This document shows positions 44,878 to 53,875 of a DNA stretch of 64,000 bases, piece after piece. Location: assembly GCF_900890425.1 (NCBI RefSeq), contig NZ_CAAHFG010000002.1, positions 682,001 to 746,000 of the forward strand, given 5' to 3'. The number at the start of each line of letters is the position of its first letter. The stretch's first letter is position 1. Origin of the DNA: Pontiella desulfatans (GTDB lineage: Bacteria > Verrucomicrobiota > Kiritimatiellia > Kiritimatiellales > Pontiellaceae). Both the position numbers and the translations under genes were made by a program. The notes beneath the pieces are model-generated. The model made no database searches. It was given only the letters and a program-made list of their open reading frames with translations, and had not been told where the DNA came from.

Positions 44878-45327
44878 TTATATCCGTTCGATAACAAACG
44901 TTCCTGAATAGGCGTCAGGAGGGAATTGCGATAGGGTCGAATAGTCAAAGGTTCCGGCAATGCTGGTGCTCGCGCCGTTTACCGTGGCAATCATCGCGTA
45001 TTCTTCGTCGTTAGCTGTGAGGGTAATGTCGAGGAACGAGCCGGCGAACAGGAGATAGATTTCGAAGTTTCCGCTGCGGTAGTTGGCGCCATTCTCGAAT
45101 TCGGAGGAGTTTTGCCATGGGAGCTCAAGCTCGATGGGATCTTGGACGGTTCCCGATTCGGTAGTAAAAGTGAGGCGCCATGCATAGGTAGGGACTGTTG
45201 ACTCCTCTCCACCACCGTTATCGCCATCGTCGTCGCCGCATCCAATAAGCAATAGGGCGCTGCAGGCGGTTGCCGCGGCCAGAACGCCCCGACGGGCCAA
45301 ATTTTTCCATTCAAATTCCGTTTTCAT
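44878..45327 (-). CDS. Small lipoprotein of unknown function
   Basis: 149 aa from ATG 45327 (GGAG upstream). The N-terminus RRGVLAAATACSALLLIGCG has a lipobox with the cysteine followed by an Asp/Gly-rich linker (DDDGDNGGGEES). Asp after the lipid Cys would signal inner-membrane retention in E. coli, but the rule may not apply here. The mature domain looks like a small beta-sandwich (AWRLTFTTESGTVQDPIELE, EIYLLFAGSFLDITLTANDE). No family was recognised. Confidence 0.65.
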   Translation of the reverse strand: MKTEFEWKNLARRGVLAAATACSALLLIGCGDDDGDNGGGEESTVPTYAWRLTFTTESGTVQDPIELELPWQNSSEFENGANYRSGNFEIYLLFAGSFLDITLTANDEEYAMIATVNGASTSIAGTFDYSTLSQFPPDAYSGTFVIERI

Positions 45328-45534
45328 ATTTTTTTCTCCATCCACCGGGGTGTCCCCTGGATTCTTTTCAAACAAATAAGGCAGTCATACTAGCCATGAT
45401 TCGGGGTAAAGCAATGCACTTTTGCGCGGAGTTTTGGCTTTGCACCATCAAGACCGTATAGACCGGCCTGCCTGGGTTTCGTTCAAAATGCGTGGGATGC
45501 CGGATCTTGGTCGATCCCTTCCTTGCCTTTCATG

Positions 45535-45567
45535 AAAAAAGCCCGCACTCCGGGGAGGGCGGGCTTT
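45535..45567 (-). terminator. Terminator of the autotransporter gene
   Basis: AAAAAAGCCCGC with GCGGGCTTT around a loop of about 12 bases; the six A on the plus strand are the minus-strand T-tract. It lies 22 nt after the autotransporter stop. The 261 bp between the two genes (45328-45588) hold no other feature. Confidence 0.85.
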
Positions 45568-45588
45568 CTGCAATCCAGTAGGGGGGGA

Positions 45589-48500
45589 TTAGAAGCGGTA
45601 GGTAACTTTTCCGCTGATGATGTTTTCCTGATAGTCTTTCGAGAAGAGGCCGTCGTAGTCGATTTCGAACTTGGTGTTCTGGTATTTCCAGTTCCACACG
45701 TCGAAGCCGAGGCCGAGGCGCATCAGGTCTTCTTCGCGCGAGCGAACGCCGAGCGTGACCGGGGTGCCATAGATGGTGGCATCGAAATCCTCTTGGTCGG
45801 CATTGAACTCGTGCAGCCAGTGGGCGCGGACTTCGGGAATGAAGGCCAGCCCCTGGTTCAGCCAATCCAACTGATGGAAGGTGGAGAGGTTTACACCGAG
45901 GGAGGAGAGGGCGGACCAGGAACCATAGGCTTCGTAGGTTGCCTCGTCCTGGGTGTTGCCGTCGGCGTCTTCGTACTGGTAGATCGCACCCGAACGCTTG
46001 AACTCTTCCTGGCCATACATTGAGGTGAGCAGGGAGGCTTCCGGGGTGAGGGAAATCTTTTCAGCAATGTCGAAGGTCATGCCGCCGCCAACATAGGCGC
46101 TAAACAGTCCCGAGTTGAAGGTGGGGGTCCCGTCGGTAAGGATGCCGGAGATGCTGCTGCTTTCCTCGGTTTTGGACGATCCCAGCGTCAGGGCCATGTC
46201 GACGTAGAAAGATTCGCCACCGACGGTGGAGTAGATCGAGCCGTGGAAGTTCTTGACGTCGGCGTTGTAGGACTCCGCATCGATATCCGAGCGGGAATAG
46301 CCGCCGGCAAAACCGAGCAACAGGTTGCCGAAGTTTTTATCGATGCCGATCACCGTGCCGAACGTGGCCATTTCGTAGGCGGAGAAGTTCTCGGAGGCAT
46401 CGCGGTCGCCTTTGGATCCATAGGCGCGAATCCAACCCTGCCAGGTGCGCTGGTCGTCGGTCTTCGGGCCGGCCACGCCAGTGGGCTGGGCCGGGGAGGT
46501 GAACTTGGGCGTGGTGGAGGCGAATCCGTTCATGGAGCGGAATTCGGTGTTGCGCGCCGCAATTTGGTGGTTCATCTGCTGCGCGTTCTGGAACGCCGCT
46601 TCGGTCGCATCCGGAATCTGGGCAATCGAGTAGCGAATGGCCGTGGAGCCGGTATCGGCACCCAGGGCATTCAGGGCATAGAAGTCGGTGTTTGCCAAAT
46701 TCGTGATGGCATTGTCGATTTTGCCGATAATGACGCTGAGCTCTTCCAGTTCGCTGCCAACGGATTTGTAGCCATATTCAACCACGAGGCCGTTGTTGGT
46801 TTTTGCCGCCGTGGTTTGGGTCAGCCAGCCAAAGTCGGTGGAGACATACTGTTGGAGATCGTTGGTGGAAGCCAGTACGTTTCCGGTGGAGATTTGCACG
46901 TCGCCCATGTATTCGGCGGCGATGCCGGTGGCCTGGATCTTAGCGGTCGTGTTGGAGAGCACCAGGTTGCCGGTCAGCGATCCGCCTTGGAGGGTGGAAA
47001 CGCCGTTGGTGTCGAAGACGGGAACCATGCGCATGTAGATCCGGGAGTTGTCGCCCATTTCGATGTTGCCCGCAGTGGACTCGACCGTTCCGTATCCGGC
47101 ATCCAGCACGGTGCCGTCGGTCAGGTAGGCGCCCTGGCCGAACCTCAGGATGCTGTTGGTGTTGCCCAGCACAAAGGAGGATCCGGCCTCGGTGATCACC
47201 TGGAAGTCATTGAACTGCATGGTGCCTTCCACGATCGATACGTCGGTGAAGAACTTGGCTTCCTCGGCCGCGTCGAGGTCAACGATCACCGTACCGGCGG
47301 TCTGCTCGAACGAACCGGTGTAGGTGGCGTTGGTGGAAATCTTCATCGTGGTGGTCTGGCTGCCGACCGAGTAGATGTCGCCGCCAATGGAGCCCCCCAG
47401 GATGTTCAGGGCTTTGGAAGTGGTGTCGTTGGAGACATAGATGTCGCCGTTAATGATGGTGGGTGCCGTGTTGGTGACCTCGTTGATGGTTACGTTGGCT
47501 TCTTCGGCCACCAGGCCATAGTTGCCCGCTTGGGTTTCGCCATTGGCGCGCCCGCCTTTGCCGCCGGTGAATTCGCCACCGTTGATGGTGAGGCTGCCTG
47601 CATTGACATAGACGCCGGCACCGCCGAAGGCTTCGGCAGTCCCGCCACTGGTTGCGAACCCGCCGTTGCCGCCTTTGAACGTGCCGCTGTTGATGACCAC
47701 CGTGGAGCTTCGGGCGGAAAGGCCATGGCCGCCGACCGCTCCGGCATAGCCGTTGGTGGCCGCCACCGACGCGGAGCCGCCAGCGGAGCCGGTGGCCGTG
47801 AGTTCGTCGATGGTGATGCTGGTAACACTCTCGAGGCGGACACCCGCTCCGCCGTGGGCAATGGCGGTTCCGTTGTCGTCCGTGGGGAGGATTTCGATCG
47901 GGTATTCGTTGATTTCGAGGTCGTAGTAGCCGCCTGGGATGATGCTGGCCGTGGAAGAGATTCCGGCCCGGGCAATGGCGTTCGACAGGGTGGTGGTGCC
48001 CGTGCTGACGAGGATCAACCCCTCGCCGCCAACCGCGTTGGCGAGGCCGTCCGGACCGCCGACCGTGACTTGGGCGGCACCGCCGCCAAGAAAGGTGGCG
48101 TTTTCAATGGTGGTGCCTCCGGAAACGCCGTACAGGACTGCGCCGCGTCCGCCGCGCCCGTTGCCGTAGCCGCTGACGGTGTCATAGTTGGTGAATTCGA
48201 TGGAACGCGTGCCGCTCTCCACCACGCTACCTTTGAAGTCGCCGGCAAGGTATGCGCCGCCGGCCTTGATATCCTGGGCATAGAGGCCGTCGCCGCCGGA
48301 AAAGTCAGCACTGCCGTTGTAGTTGCCCCCCCCGGAGTTGACGGTGGAACCGGAAAACGGGGAGCCTGCAATCAGGTCGTTGGCATCGCCGGAAATATTG
48401 TTGACGATCAGGCCACTCTGAAGCATCGCAATGGCTATGCCGCTAGGGGCCGCCTTAAAGCTGTCGGTCTCGGAGGATTCGGCATCGCCGATGCCGCCGA

Positions 48501-49101
48501 GGAACGAGGCGCTCTGGATGTTGATCAGGCCTCCCTTGGTAACGAGCATTCCGGAAAAGTTTTGACCGCCCTGGTAGATGCCTTCCAGGAAGTTCCAATG
48601 GGTGCTGATTTGCCGGTCGGGCCAATCTGTATAACTGTCCAGCTGCCAAATGGTCACCGCGTTGTCGGCCGTGCGCTGCCGGGAGTTGGAGCGGTCGATC
48701 TTCTTGCCGGTCATCTTGACGGTGGGTGTGAGCGTGTTGTCGATGACGATGGTGGCACCGCCGTAGCCATCTTTGCCGCTCACTTCGGCAAAGCGACCGT
48801 CCACATCGTGGTAGAGCTGGACGAGGACATCGCCGGTTTCCCCTTTCATGAAGGAGGCCTCGCCGGAGCTGGAGGTAAAGTTTTCCGGCCATTGAATGGT
48901 GCGGGCCCATGCTTCGCCAATCGCTTTGCCATAGGAGAAAGCCTCGCTATTCTGCTGACTGGTTCCGCGGTTGGCGCGATAGTTGCCGGCGCCTCCGTTA
49001 TAGGCATTGCCACTGTCAACAGCCATCCACTCGGACTCTGCCTGGCCCAAGGCCCCCTGCACCAACAAAACGGCGGAAATTCCCAATATAAGTTGTTTCA
49101 T
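45589..49101 (-). CDS. Autotransporter (type Va secretion) adhesin-like protein
   Basis: 1170 aa. A signal peptide (MKQLILGISAVLLVQGALGQ) leads into a long beta-helical passenger (about residues 20-870) rich in Gly/Ser/Thr/Asn with short recurring motifs (SGTFKGGNGGFATSGG, INGGEFTGGKGGRANGET). The C-terminal 290 residues form the autotransporter barrel (TWQGWIRAYGSKGDRDASEN onward) and end GKVTYRF with the terminal Phe. It is probably displayed on the surface or released. No cleavage motif or enzymatic domain was recognised. A long opposite-strand open frame here is a compositional shadow. Confidence 0.88.
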   Translation of the reverse strand: MKQLILGISAVLLVQGALGQAESEWMAVDSGNAYNGGAGNYRANRGTSQQNSEAFSYGKAIGEAWARTIQWPENFTSSSGEASFMKGETGDVLVQLYHDVDGRFAEVSGKDGYGGATIVIDNTLTPTVKMTGKKIDRSNSRQRTADNAVTIWQLDSYTDWPDRQISTHWNFLEGIYQGGQNFSGMLVTKGGLINIQSASFLGGIGDAESSETDSFKAAPSGIAIAMLQSGLIVNNISGDANDLIAGSPFSGSTVNSGGGNYNGSADFSGGDGLYAQDIKAGGAYLAGDFKGSVVESGTRSIEFTNYDTVSGYGNGRGGRGAVLYGVSGGTTIENATFLGGGAAQVTVGGPDGLANAVGGEGLILVSTGTTTLSNAIARAGISSTASIIPGGYYDLEINEYPIEILPTDDNGTAIAHGGAGVRLESVTSITIDELTATGSAGGSASVAATNGYAGAVGGHGLSARSSTVVINSGTFKGGNGGFATSGGTAEAFGGAGVYVNAGSLTINGGEFTGGKGGRANGETQAGNYGLVAEEANVTINEVTNTAPTIINGDIYVSNDTTSKALNILGGSIGGDIYSVGSQTTTMKISTNATYTGSFEQTAGTVIVDLDAAEEAKFFTDVSIVEGTMQFNDFQVITEAGSSFVLGNTNSILRFGQGAYLTDGTVLDAGYGTVESTAGNIEMGDNSRIYMRMVPVFDTNGVSTLQGGSLTGNLVLSNTTAKIQATGIAAEYMGDVQISTGNVLASTNDLQQYVSTDFGWLTQTTAAKTNNGLVVEYGYKSVGSELEELSVIIGKIDNAITNLANTDFYALNALGADTGSTAIRYSIAQIPDATEAAFQNAQQMNHQIAARNTEFRSMNGFASTTPKFTSPAQPTGVAGPKTDDQRTWQGWIRAYGSKGDRDASENFSAYEMATFGTVIGIDKNFGNLLLGFAGGYSRSDIDAESYNADVKNFHGSIYSTVGGESFYVDMALTLGSSKTEESSSISGILTDGTPTFNSGLFSAYVGGGMTFDIAEKISLTPEASLLTSMYGQEEFKRSGAIYQYEDADGNTQDEATYEAYGSWSALSSLGVNLSTFHQLDWLNQGLAFIPEVRAHWLHEFNADQEDFDATIYGTPVTLGVRSREEDLMRLGLGFDVWNWKYQNTKFEIDYDGLFSKDYQENIISGKVTYRF

Positions 49102-49420
49102 CTGTTATCCCCTCGGTAGTTGTCTCGAAACTCTTCTTACAAAAAGATGGTACAATGTACCCGCGACCCACCCATCGATCAATCCATTTCGGCTACAAAA
49201 TAGCGATGAGAAGCAGGGGGCATCGGCGGTTTCGCCGCTGGGCCTGTGGCGCAAATTGGCTCGCCTGCCTGCTTGTCAAGCCAAGGGCCAGTCGCTACAT
49301 TCTGCGCTTCCTAAATTACGTATAACGTACTTCGTATTGCGTATTGCTTGTTGAGACGGGATGTCGGTGCGGCATGGAAGTGAAATACGCAATACGTAGT
49401 ACGCAATAGAAGGGCGAACC
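49102..49420. other. Intergenic region with inverted repeat upstream of ileS
   Basis: Separates divergent autotransporter and ileS genes. It contains a small dyad GGTACAATGTACC (49149-49161) near the autotransporter and a larger inverted repeat close to ileS: GTACTTCGTATTGCGTATT (49327-49345) against 49384-49402, 18 of 19 bases pairing, with a 38-base spacer. The arms are built from the repeated word CGTATTG. No ORF, tRNA or T-box was seen. Confidence 0.6.
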
Positions 49421-52400
49421 ATGTTCAAGGAAATTTCCAGTAAAGTAAGCTTCCCGCAGATGGAAGAGGATGTGATCCAGCTCTGGAAGGAGCAGGATAC
49501 CTTCAAGAAATCGTTGGAACTCCGGGAAAACGCCAAGGAATTCGTTTTTTACGACGGCCCGCCGTTCGCCACCGGCCTGCCGCACTATGGCCATTTGCTC
49601 GCCGGCACGATCAAGGACATCATCCCGCGCTACCAGGCGATGCGCGGCCACTATGTTTCGCGCCGGTTTGGCTGGGATTGCCACGGCCTGCCGATCGAGG
49701 CGCTGGCGCAGGAGGCGCTCGGCCTTGCGGGCGCGCCCGCCATCAAGGAAGCCGGGGTGGGCGTTTTCAACGAGCAGTGCCGATCGATGGTCACCAAATA
49801 TGTGGAGGAGTGGGAGAAAACCGTCACGCGCATGGGGCGCTGGGTCGATTTCGAGAACGACTACAAGACCATGGACACCCCGTTCATGGAGACGATTTGG
49901 TGGGTCTTCTCGCAATTGTGGGAACAGGGGCGCATCTACAAGGCGCACCGCATCATGCCCTATAGCTGGAAGCTCAACACGCCGCTTTCCAATTTCGAGG
50001 CGGGCCGCAACTACCAGGACGTGCAGGATCCGGCCATCACGGTCCGCGTCCGCCTGCTGGATTTCGAGTTCGAGCACGCCAGCGCGCTGATCTGGACGAC
50101 CACCCCCTGGACGCTGCCCGGCAACCTGGCCATCTGCGCCGGGCCGGACATCGACTATGTGGCCATCAAGGACAAGGAAACCCACGAGGTGTTCGTGCTG
50201 GCGCAGGCGCGCCTTTCGGCCTACTACAAGAAGGAGGAGGAGTATGAAATCCTCAAATCCTATAAGGGGTCGGAACTCAAGGGGCTCGAATATGAGCCGA
50301 TCTTCGACTTTTTCGCCGACAACGAAAACTCCTTCCGGGTGCTCAACGACGACTTTGTTTCGACCGGGGACGGCACCGGCATCGTCCACATGGCGCCGGC
50401 CTACGGCGAGGACGACTACCGCGTCTGCCGCGAAGCCGGCATCCCGCTGGTCGACCCGCTCGACGACGACTGCGTCTTCACCGCCCAGGTGCCGGACTAT
50501 GCCGGGCAGTTCTGCAAGGAGGCCGACAAGGCGATCATCAAGGCGCTCAAGCATGGCGGCAAGTTGATCCACCAAAGCACGATCCAGCACAGCTATCCCT
50601 TCTGCGAACGCACCGACACGCCGCTGATCTACCGCGCCATCGATGCCTGGTATGTGCGGGTGGAGGATCTGCGCGAACGCATGCTCAAGAACAACGAGGG
50701 CGTGCACTGGACGCCGGACTATGTGGGCGAAAAACGCTTTGCCAATTGGCTGGCCGATGCCAAGGACTGGAACATCAGCCGCAACCGGTTCTGGGGATCG
50801 TGCATCCCGGTGTGGGTCAACGTCGAGAACAAGGACGACATGATCTGCATCTCGTCCATCGCGCAGTTGGAGGAATTGTCGGGCCGGAAGGTGGACGACC
50901 TGCATAAGCACCATGTGGATGAAATCCTCATCGAAAAGGACGGAAAAACCTACAAGCGCACGCCGGAAGTGCTCGACTGCTGGTTCGAGTCCGGGTCGAT
51001 GCCGTACGCCCAGAACCACTATCCCTTTGAAAACAAGGCGCATTTCGAGGCCAACTTCCCGGCCGATTTCATTGCCGAGGGGCTCGACCAGACCCGCGGA
51101 TGGTTCTACACGCTGATGGTGCTTTCCACCGCGCTGTTCGACAAGCCGGCCTTCAAGAACGTGGTTGTCAACGGGATGGTGCTGGCCGAGGACGGGCTCA
51201 AGATGAGCAAGCGCCTCAAGAACTATCCCGACCCCATCCACGTGATCAACCAATATGGGGCCGATGCGCTGCGCCTCTATATGATCTATTCGCCGGTCGT
51301 CCGCGCCGAGTCGCTGCGGCTTTCGGAGGATGGCGTCAAGAATGCGCTGCGCCACCTGATCCTGCCCTGGTGGAACGCCTACAGCTTCTTCATCACCTAT
51401 GCCAACATCGATGGCTGGACGCCGGAGCAGTCCGTGCCGGAGCGCGACAACCTGATGGACCGCTGGATCCAGAGCTCGCTGGCGCGCCTGGAGCAGCAGG
51501 TGACCGAAGCCATGGATGCCTACGACCTGCAGGCCGCCGTCCGCCCGTTCGTGCAGTTTATCGAAGACCTGACCAACTGGTATATCCGCCGCTCGCGCCG
51601 CCGTTTCTGGAAGACGGAGGACGACACCGACAAGGTTCAGGCCTATTCCACACTCTACGACGTGCTGCTCGGCCTCTCCAAGATTGCCGCGCCCTTCACG
51701 CCCTTCATCTCCGAAACGATCTATCAGAATTTGAAGGTGGAAAGCATGCCGGAATCGGTGCATCTGTGCGACTTCCCCACGGCGGCCGACGCCAAGCGCG
51801 ACGAGGTGCTCGAAGGCCAGATGGCCCTGGTGATGAACGCGGTGGAGCAGGGCCGTACCCTGCGCGCCGAATACAAGCTCAAGAATCGCCAGCCGCTCGC
51901 CAGAATGCACGTCGTGTGCGAAGATTCAGCCCTGCTCGCCAACATCCAGGAGCTCGAAAGCCTGATTGCCGACGAGCTGAATGTGCGCAACGTCGATTTT
52001 GGCACCGATTCCTCCAAGCTCGCCACCACCCAGGCCAAGCCCAACTTCAAGCAGCTCGGCCCCAAGCTCGGGCCGCTGATGAAAAAGGCCGTTCCGCTGA
52101 TCAATAGCCTGACGGACGCGCAGATTGCATCCCTCTCCGCCGGAGAAACCGTTGCGGTCGAACTGGATGGGAAAACGATCGAGCTGACGGCCGACGACAT
52201 CGAAATCGTACGCAATCCGAAGGAGGGCATGGCCGTGAGTGCCGAGGGGTCCCTCGTGGTGGGGCTCGATACGCAGCTCAACGACGATCTCGTCTCGGAA
52301 GGGTTGGCGCGCGAATTCGTCAACAAGGTACAAAACTTGCGTAAGGAAATGGATCTGGAGATCACCCAGCGGATCAAGGTCCGGTTCAGCTCCGATGAAG

Positions 52401-52549
52401 AGGTCGTGGCCGCGGTTTCCGCGCACCGGGACTATATCGGAAACGAGACGCTGGCGCTCTCCTGCGAATCCGCCGTTGTGGAAGGCGAAAAAAACATGGA
52501 ACTGGATTTGAACGGACACGCCTGCCATGTGTCCATAACGACCGCTTGA
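49421..52549 (+). CDS. ileS: Isoleucyl-tRNA synthetase
   Basis: 1042 aa. Class I signature HIGH appears as HYGH in FATGLPHYGHLLAGTIKDI; KMSKS appears as LKMSKRLKNYPDP. The editing domain is visible (SALIWTTTPWTLPGN, VSTGDGTGIVHMAPAYGEDD). The length and FYDGPPFATG start place it with the larger, eukaryote/archaea-like IleS2 class, often associated with mupirocin resistance; that phenotype is inference. The protein lacks the C-terminal zinc-cysteine cluster of IleS1. AGGGCG precedes the ATG. Confidence 0.96.
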   Translation: MFKEISSKVSFPQMEEDVIQLWKEQDTFKKSLELRENAKEFVFYDGPPFATGLPHYGHLLAGTIKDIIPRYQAMRGHYVSRRFGWDCHGLPIEALAQEALGLAGAPAIKEAGVGVFNEQCRSMVTKYVEEWEKTVTRMGRWVDFENDYKTMDTPFMETIWWVFSQLWEQGRIYKAHRIMPYSWKLNTPLSNFEAGRNYQDVQDPAITVRVRLLDFEFEHASALIWTTTPWTLPGNLAICAGPDIDYVAIKDKETHEVFVLAQARLSAYYKKEEEYEILKSYKGSELKGLEYEPIFDFFADNENSFRVLNDDFVSTGDGTGIVHMAPAYGEDDYRVCREAGIPLVDPLDDDCVFTAQVPDYAGQFCKEADKAIIKALKHGGKLIHQSTIQHSYPFCERTDTPLIYRAIDAWYVRVEDLRERMLKNNEGVHWTPDYVGEKRFANWLADAKDWNISRNRFWGSCIPVWVNVENKDDMICISSIAQLEELSGRKVDDLHKHHVDEILIEKDGKTYKRTPEVLDCWFESGSMPYAQNHYPFENKAHFEANFPADFIAEGLDQTRGWFYTLMVLSTALFDKPAFKNVVVNGMVLAEDGLKMSKRLKNYPDPIHVINQYGADALRLYMIYSPVVRAESLRLSEDGVKNALRHLILPWWNAYSFFITYANIDGWTPEQSVPERDNLMDRWIQSSLARLEQQVTEAMDAYDLQAAVRPFVQFIEDLTNWYIRRSRRRFWKTEDDTDKVQAYSTLYDVLLGLSKIAAPFTPFISETIYQNLKVESMPESVHLCDFPTAADAKRDEVLEGQMALVMNAVEQGRTLRAEYKLKNRQPLARMHVVCEDSALLANIQELESLIADELNVRNVDFGTDSSKLATTQAKPNFKQLGPKLGPLMKKAVPLINSLTDAQIASLSAGETVAVELDGKTIELTADDIEIVRNPKEGMAVSAEGSLVVGLDTQLNDDLVSEGLAREFVNKVQNLRKEMDLEITQRIKVRFSSDEEVVAAVSAHRDYIGNETLALSCESAVVEGEKNMELDLNGHACHVSITTA

Positions 52550-52659
52550 AGGAATTGAAACGAAGGAAGGTTGGATTATGGGAACCATGCAGCCGTGGAT
52601 ACGCAAGGTATGCGAAAAACCTGTGTTCCAACCAACCGGAAATCCAATCCATATGCGGG

Positions 52660-52688
52660 TTGACACTGCATGGGTCAGATGATAAATA
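52660..52688 (+). promoter_or_regulatory. Predicted promoter of the DksA-like gene
   Basis: TTGACA (52660-52665), a 17-base spacer and TAAATA (52683-52688), 54 nt upstream of ATG 52742. The 192 bp between ileS and this gene hold no other supported feature. Confidence 0.65.
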
Positions 52689-52741
52689 CCCAACCCTTTA
52701 TTCGGGTTCGGAACTGAATTTTGACTGGAGAAATCTCGAAA

Positions 52742-53260
52742 ATGCCTACGAAAAAGACTGCAAAGAAAGCGCCTGCCAAGAAAAAGGCCGCTGCCAAGAA
52801 AATAACCGATACCGCTCCGGTTGCCATGAGTAGTGGCGGACCGCTTTCCGGCAAGATCGCGAAAAACAAGCACTTTACGGCCAAGCAGCTCAAAGAGCAG
52901 CTCCGCCGCCTGCTGGAGCTTCGCGAGCGGGTCACCGGTGAAATTATTTCCATCAACCGCGACTCCCTCAGCCAGAACGACCGCGACCCGTCCCTCTCCG
53001 ACCAGGGGACCGACACCTTCGACCGCGAGTTCGCCCTCAACCAGCTTTCCAACGAACAGGACGTGCTCTTCGAAATCGACGAAGCCATCCGCCGTCTTGA
53101 ACGAGGTAGCTACGGCATCTGCGAAATGACCGAAGTGCCGATCAATATCGAGCGGCTCGAAGCGCTGCCCTACGTGCGCTATTCCATCAAGGCGCAGTCG
53201 GAAATCGAAAAGGGGCACACCACCTACCGCCCGTTCGGTTCCACCATGCACGGCATGTAG
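52742..53260 (+). CDS. DksA/TraR-family protein without the zinc cysteines
   Basis: 172 aa. A Lys/Ala-rich N-terminal tail (PTKKTAKKAPAKKKAAAKK) precedes the coiled-coil region (FTAKQLKEQLRRLLELRERV) and the DksA-type C-terminus (DEAIRRLERGSYGICEMTEV, ERLEALPYVRYSIKAQSEIE). Of the four zinc cysteines usually found, only the first (GIC) remains; the others read T, S and A. DksA proteins enter the RNA polymerase secondary channel. The acidic tip of the coiled coil (SDQGTDTFD) is retained. ATG 52742 is preferred over TTG 52721. Confidence 0.85.
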   Translation: MPTKKTAKKAPAKKKAAAKKITDTAPVAMSSGGPLSGKIAKNKHFTAKQLKEQLRRLLELRERVTGEIISINRDSLSQNDRDPSLSDQGTDTFDREFALNQLSNEQDVLFEIDEAIRRLERGSYGICEMTEVPINIERLEALPYVRYSIKAQSEIEKGHTTYRPFGSTMHGM

Positions 53261-53283
53261 CCGAGGCGGCTTTGGACTGTTAA

Positions 53284-53360
53284 TGGCCACGAAGAGGCAC
53301 AAGAGGCACAAAGAATCCTGTGGCAAGGGTCTTCGTGCCTCTTGTGCTTTTTTGTGGCCA
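53284..53360. repeat. Solo inverted repeat of the CCACG family
   Basis: Arms of 30 bases, 53284-53313 (TGGCCACGAAGAGGCACAAG, then AGGCACAAAG) and 53331-53360, match at 26 of 30 positions; three of the four differences are G-U pairs in a plus-strand transcript. The spacer is 17 bases and holds no gene. It lies 24 nt after the DksA-like stop. Confidence 0.88.
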
Positions 53361-53383
53361 TGCCCTAGGGGGGAGGAAGCGAA

Positions 53384-53875
53384 ATGCTGGGTTTACTGAT
53401 TGGGTTGGCCATTCTGTTTCTGGACCAGCTGACCAAGCAGGCGATACGTGCGAATCTCGTCTACGGCCAAAGAATTCCCGTCATTGAGGGTTTCTTCAAC
53501 ATTGTCTATGTCCGCAACGACGGTGCGGCGTGGAATATTCTTAGTGGCCACGGAATCATCCTGATCCTGATCTCCGCCGCGGTTTTGGTGCTGCTGTTGG
53601 TCTACCGCCGCCATTTTCTCCAGGAGCATCTGCTCTCGCACCGGATCCTGCTCGGCCTGATGATCGGCGGCATTGCCGGAAACCTGATCGACCGCATCCG
53701 CTTCGGCTGGGTGACCGACTTCCTCGATTTCCATTTCTGGTCCTACAACTATCCGTCCTTCAATGTGGCCGACTCGGCCATCTGCATCGCGGTCGTCCTC
53801 TACATCGCCATGAACTTCCTGGAAGAGAAAAGAAAGAAAAAGGCGGAAGCGGACGGGGAGCGGGCGGATGGCTAG
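53384..53875 (+). CDS. lspA: Lipoprotein signal peptidase (signal peptidase II)
   Basis: 163 aa, four TM segments. The catalytic aspartates are in AGNLIDRIRFGWVTDFLDF and FNVADSAICIAVVL; VRNDGAAWNIL replaces the usual NxGAAF motif. It cuts prolipoproteins after lipid attachment, matching the many lipoproteins in the window. It overlaps miaA by 8 nt. Confidence 0.95.
   Translation: MLGLLIGLAILFLDQLTKQAIRANLVYGQRIPVIEGFFNIVYVRNDGAAWNILSGHGIILILISAAVLVLLLVYRRHFLQEHLLSHRILLGLMIGGIAGNLIDRIRFGWVTDFLDFHFWSYNYPSFNVADSAICIAVVLYIAMNFLEEKRKKKAEADGERADG

Noticed and set aside
46243-49119. 958-codon open frame on the plus strand
   Set aside because: It lies entirely antisense to the autotransporter, has no signal or domain, and its Gly/Val/Asp-rich composition is what GC-rich antisense reading produces.
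49102-49420. T-box leader for ileS
   Set aside because: No T-box bulge, specifier loop or antiterminator was seen; the inverted repeat explains the only structure present.
49316-51910. 864-codon open frame antisense to ileS
   Set aside because: It has no recognisable domain and is rich in His, Arg and Val as expected from the complement of ileS codons; ileS itself is unambiguous.
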